Shown piece after piece: positions 39,477-41,485 of a stretch of DNA of 41,485 nt. A program made the translations under genes and the position numbers. The stretch is from Hydrogenothermus marinus (GTDB lineage: Bacteria > Aquificota > Aquificia > Aquificales > Hydrogenothermaceae): contig NZ_REFO01000017.1 in assembly GCF_003688665.1 (NCBI RefSeq), positions 1 to 41,485 on the forward strand. The letters are read 5' to 3'. How positions within the stretch are numbered: the stretch's first letter is position 1; each line of letters starts with the position of its first letter. The notes beneath the pieces are model-generated. The model had not been told where the DNA came from and searched no databases. It saw only the letters and a program-made list of their open reading frames with translations.

Positions 39477-40474
39477 TATTTTTCTATTATAGTTTCTTCA
39501 ACTTTCATTCCAAAGTGTCTGCCGGCTTCTTCTACATAGCCTAAAATCTCATCTCCAATTTTTAAATCTACAACAGAAACCAAAGAACCATCTGATTTAA
39601 CTAATCTAATTGTTTCTGCATTTTGAAGGACTGCTGAAAGTTTTTTACCATTATATTCTGCTTCTACTAAAAGCATAGGTCTTCTTTCTATTTTTGATCT
39701 TCCTACATAAACAACTCTTCCATTTCCTTCAGTATCATAAACCATTACTTCACTTCCTGTTTTTAACTCACATAAATAAACTGTTTTTCCATTTGGAACT
39801 TTTGTATACATATGGACAGCTCCAGCATTTACTCTAAAAGGCCTTGATGCTACATATGGACTTTCTTCTGTTTCTGCATGAACAAAGATCATTCCTGCAG
39901 AAGAATTTCCAACAAGCATTCCTTCTCCTCTTTTTAAAAGAGAAGTAGTATCAACTGCTACTCTATCTCCCATTCCTACCGGTGTTATTGAAATAACTTT
40001 GGCTTTTACTAAATTAACTTTTTCTGTTTGCTGTTTTATTTCATTTGAAACTTTTTTAATTATATTAATATCATTTGTTTGTAAAACAACACCTTTTACA
40101 CCTTTTTCAAGAATTGCTATTGCTGTAGCTGCTTCTTCTTCATTTTTTACTACAGAATATATATTATCTGATTGGGCTATAAGATTTTCTAAAGGGATTA
40201 TAGTCCAGTCTGTAGTTTCCACTATTACTTTTTTCCCTGCTTTTGCTAATGATGCTGCCTTTTCTTCATCTTTTTTATTTTCTATTCTTATTAAAACAAA
40301 ATCATCTGATAAATTTCCATCTTTGTCTATAGATATAAATTTTATTCTTCCAAGTTTTTTTGCATCTTCTAATTTTTCTTTTGGTACTATTATTGCATCT
40401 GCTCCACTTTCTATAGCAGTAGTAATTATTACTTTATTAAAATTTTTAGAGGCATCTACAATAAACTCTTTCAT
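39476..40474 (-). CDS. 3-dehydroquinate synthase, class II (archaeal type)
   Basis: The 332-aa enzyme belongs to PF01959. In the alternative early shikimate route found in methanogens and some thermophilic bacteria it forms 3-dehydroquinate from 2-amino-3,7-dideoxy-D-threo-hept-6-ulosonate by oxidative deamination with NAD (known of the family). Family signatures are TTDWTIIPLENLIAQ, ISITPVGMGDRVAVDTTSLL, RGEGMLVGNSSAGMIFVHAE and ASRPFRVNAGAVHMYTKVPN. The start ATG at 40474 follows AAAGGGG. No partner aldolase (ADH synthase) is in the window. It is unrelated to classical AroB in sequence. Confidence 0.93.
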   Translation of the reverse strand: MKEFIVDASKNFNKVIITTAIESGADAIIVPKEKLEDAKKLGRIKFISIDKDGNLSDDFVLIRIENKKDEEKAASLAKAGKKVIVETTDWTIIPLENLIAQSDNIYSVVKNEEEAATAIAILEKGVKGVVLQTNDINIIKKVSNEIKQQTEKVNLVKAKVISITPVGMGDRVAVDTTSLLKRGEGMLVGNSSAGMIFVHAETEESPYVASRPFRVNAGAVHMYTKVPNGKTVYLCELKTGSEVMVYDTEGNGRVVYVGRSKIERRPMLLVEAEYNGKKLSAVLQNAETIRLVKSDGSLVSVVDLKIGDEILGYVEEAGRHFGMKVEETIIEK

Positions 40475-40524
40475 ATGCTTTCCCCTTTTTATAGAATATT
40501 CTTAAATTATAATATCATATCTTT

Positions 40525-41175
40525 TTAAGATGATTTTTTGAAAATAACTATTATTGCTAATCCAAATAGATACTTCTTCTTATATATGCATTCAAAGTCA
40601 TTTTTTTTAAATAACTCTTCAAGTTCCTCTATAGATTTAGCCCATTTTATACTATCTATAAAATAATCATACTCTTTTTTAGAAAATATTAATCTTCCAA
40701 AAGGTTTAAAAATTTTGTCAAATAAAAAAAGTAATAATTTATTTTTACTTAAATCTAAAATAGAGACATATCCATTTTTCTTTATTACTCTTTTTAGTTC
40801 TTGAGTAGTATTTTCTTGATTTAGATGTCTAAAAACAAGAGAGAAAAATATATTATCTATACTCTTATTTTTAAAAGGTAAATTTTCAGCATCTGCAATT
40901 AATAAATTTGCATTTGGTACCTTTTCTTTTGCTTTCAATAGCATATTTTTTGAAACATCTATTCCAATTAACAAACTATTATTATTTTTATCATTAATCT
41001 TTTTTAATATTTCACCAGTTCCAGTTCCAATATCAACAATATTTTCCCCAAGTGGTGTTTTTTCTATAAGATTGTTTTGAAGTTTATGTATATATCCAAA
41101 AGTAATAAAGTTTAAGAAGATATCATATGTTTTAGAAACAGAATCAAAAATTTTAGATGCTATATTTGTACTCAT
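40525..41175 (-). CDS. UbiE/MenG-like SAM-dependent methyltransferase
   Basis: The 216-aa class I methyltransferase resembles UbiE/MenG, which methylates the quinone ring late in ubiquinone or menaquinone synthesis. It opens ASKIFDSVSKTYDIFLNFIT, has motif I IVDIGTGTGEILKKI (about 46-60), the acidic GIDVSKNMLLKAKEKV and the UbiE-like DAENLPFKNKSIDNIFFSL. The C-terminal half (KIFKPFGRLIFSKKEYDYFI) is close to the family but less conserved, so a different lipid or metabolite substrate is possible. The ATG is at 41175 with GAGAG upstream. An IS element lies about 90 bp upstream on the same strand. Confidence 0.82.
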   Translation of the reverse strand: MSTNIASKIFDSVSKTYDIFLNFITFGYIHKLQNNLIEKTPLGENIVDIGTGTGEILKKINDKNNNSLLIGIDVSKNMLLKAKEKVPNANLLIADAENLPFKNKSIDNIFFSLVFRHLNQENTTQELKRVIKKNGYVSILDLSKNKLLLFLFDKIFKPFGRLIFSKKEYDYFIDSIKWAKSIEELEELFKKNDFECIYKKKYLFGLAIIVIFKKSS

Positions 41176-41268
41176 ATTAACTCTCTAGTTTTTTACAACT
41201 GATATTAAAAATATAATAATTATTCCTAAAAAAAAGTTTAATTTTATTAGACTTAAAATTTTAGTTAA

Positions 41269-41358
41269 GTGAACTACTCCGCCCTTACGGACAGAGCTTC
41301 TGAGGGATTTTGACAGCTTAACGCTGTCCTTATCCCTCCTGGCAGGTTCACGCTGCCA
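41269..41358 (-). ncRNA. Candidate omega-RNA (guide RNA scaffold) of the TnpB element
   Basis: The last 90 bases of the element fold as nested hairpins on the minus strand: TGGCAG/CTGCCA (41358-41353 with 41345-41340), GAGGGAT/ATCCCTC (41338-41332 with 41308-41302) enclosing GACAGC/GCTGTC (41328-41323 with 41317-41312), and CTCTGTCC/GGGCGGAG with a GTAA loop (41296-41277). The scaffold would end at TTCAC and the guide would be the flanking AT-rich bases from 41268 down. The 5' end is not determinable; coordinates are the structured core only. Confidence 0.6.
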
Positions 41359-41485
41359 ACTACTCCTATCCCCTCATCAAGCAGGGATTCGGAGATACCT
41401 TTTAGTCTGTAAAGCCGCATCTTTACTACCTTCTTTAATCCTGTTATAAGGTCAAACCACTTTTTCTTAAACTTCCTTAAGATGT
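41274..41485 (-). CDS. tnpB: TnpB-type RNA-guided nuclease, C-terminal fragment (truncated by window edge)
   Basis: One frame is open from the window edge to TAG at 41276-41274, giving 69 residues. The start ILRKFKKKWFDLI is likely the NIL segment that directly follows the RuvC-III Asp-x-Asn motif in TnpB proteins; the tail SEALSVRAE fits the long GC-rich tails of IS200/IS605-type TnpB. The catalytic domains and zinc ribbon would lie beyond 41485, so activity cannot be judged. The fragment is visible only by manual translation. Transcription is toward the UbiE-like gene. Confidence 0.7.
   Translation of the reverse strand, partial: ILRKFKKKWFDLITGLKKVVKMRLYRLKGISESLLDEGIGVVGSVNLPGGIRTALSCQNPSEALSVRAE

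Larger units (their letters stand above)
41269..41485 (-). mobile_element. IS200/IS605-type element, right end (continues beyond window)
   Basis: This block is clearly richer in G and C than its surroundings and carries the 3' part of a tnpB-type gene (stop 41274) followed by TTCAC (41273-41269), a common right-end sequence of IS605-type elements. The hairpin CTCTGTCC/GGGCGGAG (41296-41277, minus strand) and the phrase GCGGAGTAGTTCAC match ends I recall for this group. The exact boundary is inferred. Confidence 0.68.

Noticed and set aside
39999-40505. 168-codon plus-strand open frame opposite the class II DHQ synthase gene
   Set aside because: Low-complexity Ser/Phe/Ile composition typical of antisense reading; the minus-strand gene is a clear family member.
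41176-41268. Possible small gene between the UbiE-like gene and the IS end
   Set aside because: Stops in all frames and no ribosome-binding site; it is probably the UbiE-like gene's promoter region and the presumed guide source.
1-41485. CRISPR array or phage region
   Set aside because: No regularly spaced repeats longer than a few bases with unique spacers, and no integrase, capsid or terminase genes are present; the three TATTAAG copies are too short and close.

Overview
The window looks like a chromosomal segment from a thermophilic bacterium of the order Aquificales, most likely family Hydrogenothermaceae (Sulfurihydrogenibium or a close relative). The genus is an inference, not a database match. 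Reasons are very AT-rich DNA, a diderm envelope gene set (kdsB, TolC, TonB receptor, MCE protein, CpoB-like and MltC-like proteins), a class II (archaeal-type) 3-dehydroquinate synthase, an Ogg2-type glycosylase, a NuoCD fusion and very tight gene packing with many 1-44 nt overlaps. Promoters close to TTGAAA-N17-TATAAT are readable before several operons.

Layout. 1-89 is the 3' end of a 5S rRNA. 90-3034 is a minus-strand operon (62-aa Cys protein, RodZ-like protein, Ogg, RsmG, RluB-type pseudouridine synthase) behind a promoter that carries a 16-bp palindrome; a MidA-like methyltransferase follows (3101-4252). 4441-10261 is a complete tripartite RND efflux operon (TolC, adaptor, permease) ending in a clear terminator. 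10306-11217 is nadD-clpS. 11210-13986 is kdsB and an OprC/NosA-like copper TonB receptor, divergent from a receiver-domain protein (14138-15208). 15209-21568 is a minus-strand run: nadA, NtrB-like kinase, NtrC-like regulator, TPR/SPOR lipoprotein, polyprenyl-phosphate glycosyltransferase and a flippase-like membrane protein. A DUF996-like membrane protein (21666-22394) precedes nuoCD-nuoI (22560-25034).

25049-27332 holds a 50-aa small ORF, an MltC-type transglycosylase, tRNA-Ser(UGA) and a DUF2267 protein; yggS follows. 28108-34783 is a long minus-strand run: deacetylase-like protein, PHP-glycosyltransferase fusion, second glycosyltransferase, NifU/IscU-like small protein, dimeric dUTPase, ClpP-fold membrane protease and DUF502 protein. 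Divergent from it is a small membrane protein, CpoB-like lipoprotein, uppS and cdsA (34909-37251); the shared intergenic region has three TATTAAG repeats exactly 11 bp apart. 37248-41175 is UbiE-like methyltransferase, class II DHQ synthase, an MCE protein with a C-terminal beta-rich domain, and a Crp/Fnr regulator. At the right edge (41269-41485) a visibly GC-richer block holds the 3' end of an IS200/IS605-type tnpB with nested hairpins, the likely omega-RNA scaffold.

Functionally the window is mostly envelope biogenesis (undecaprenyl phosphate, CDP-diacylglycerol, glycosyltransferases, lipid-transfer protein, peptidoglycan enzymes, efflux and copper uptake) mixed with NAD synthesis and respiratory complex I genes. 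The items most worth following are the TnpB/omega-RNA remnant, the 11-bp-period repeats beside glycolipid-like genes, the MCE/beta-domain protein, the CxxxM/HxM copper receptor, and a shared 14-mer in the nadA and nuoCD promoters.
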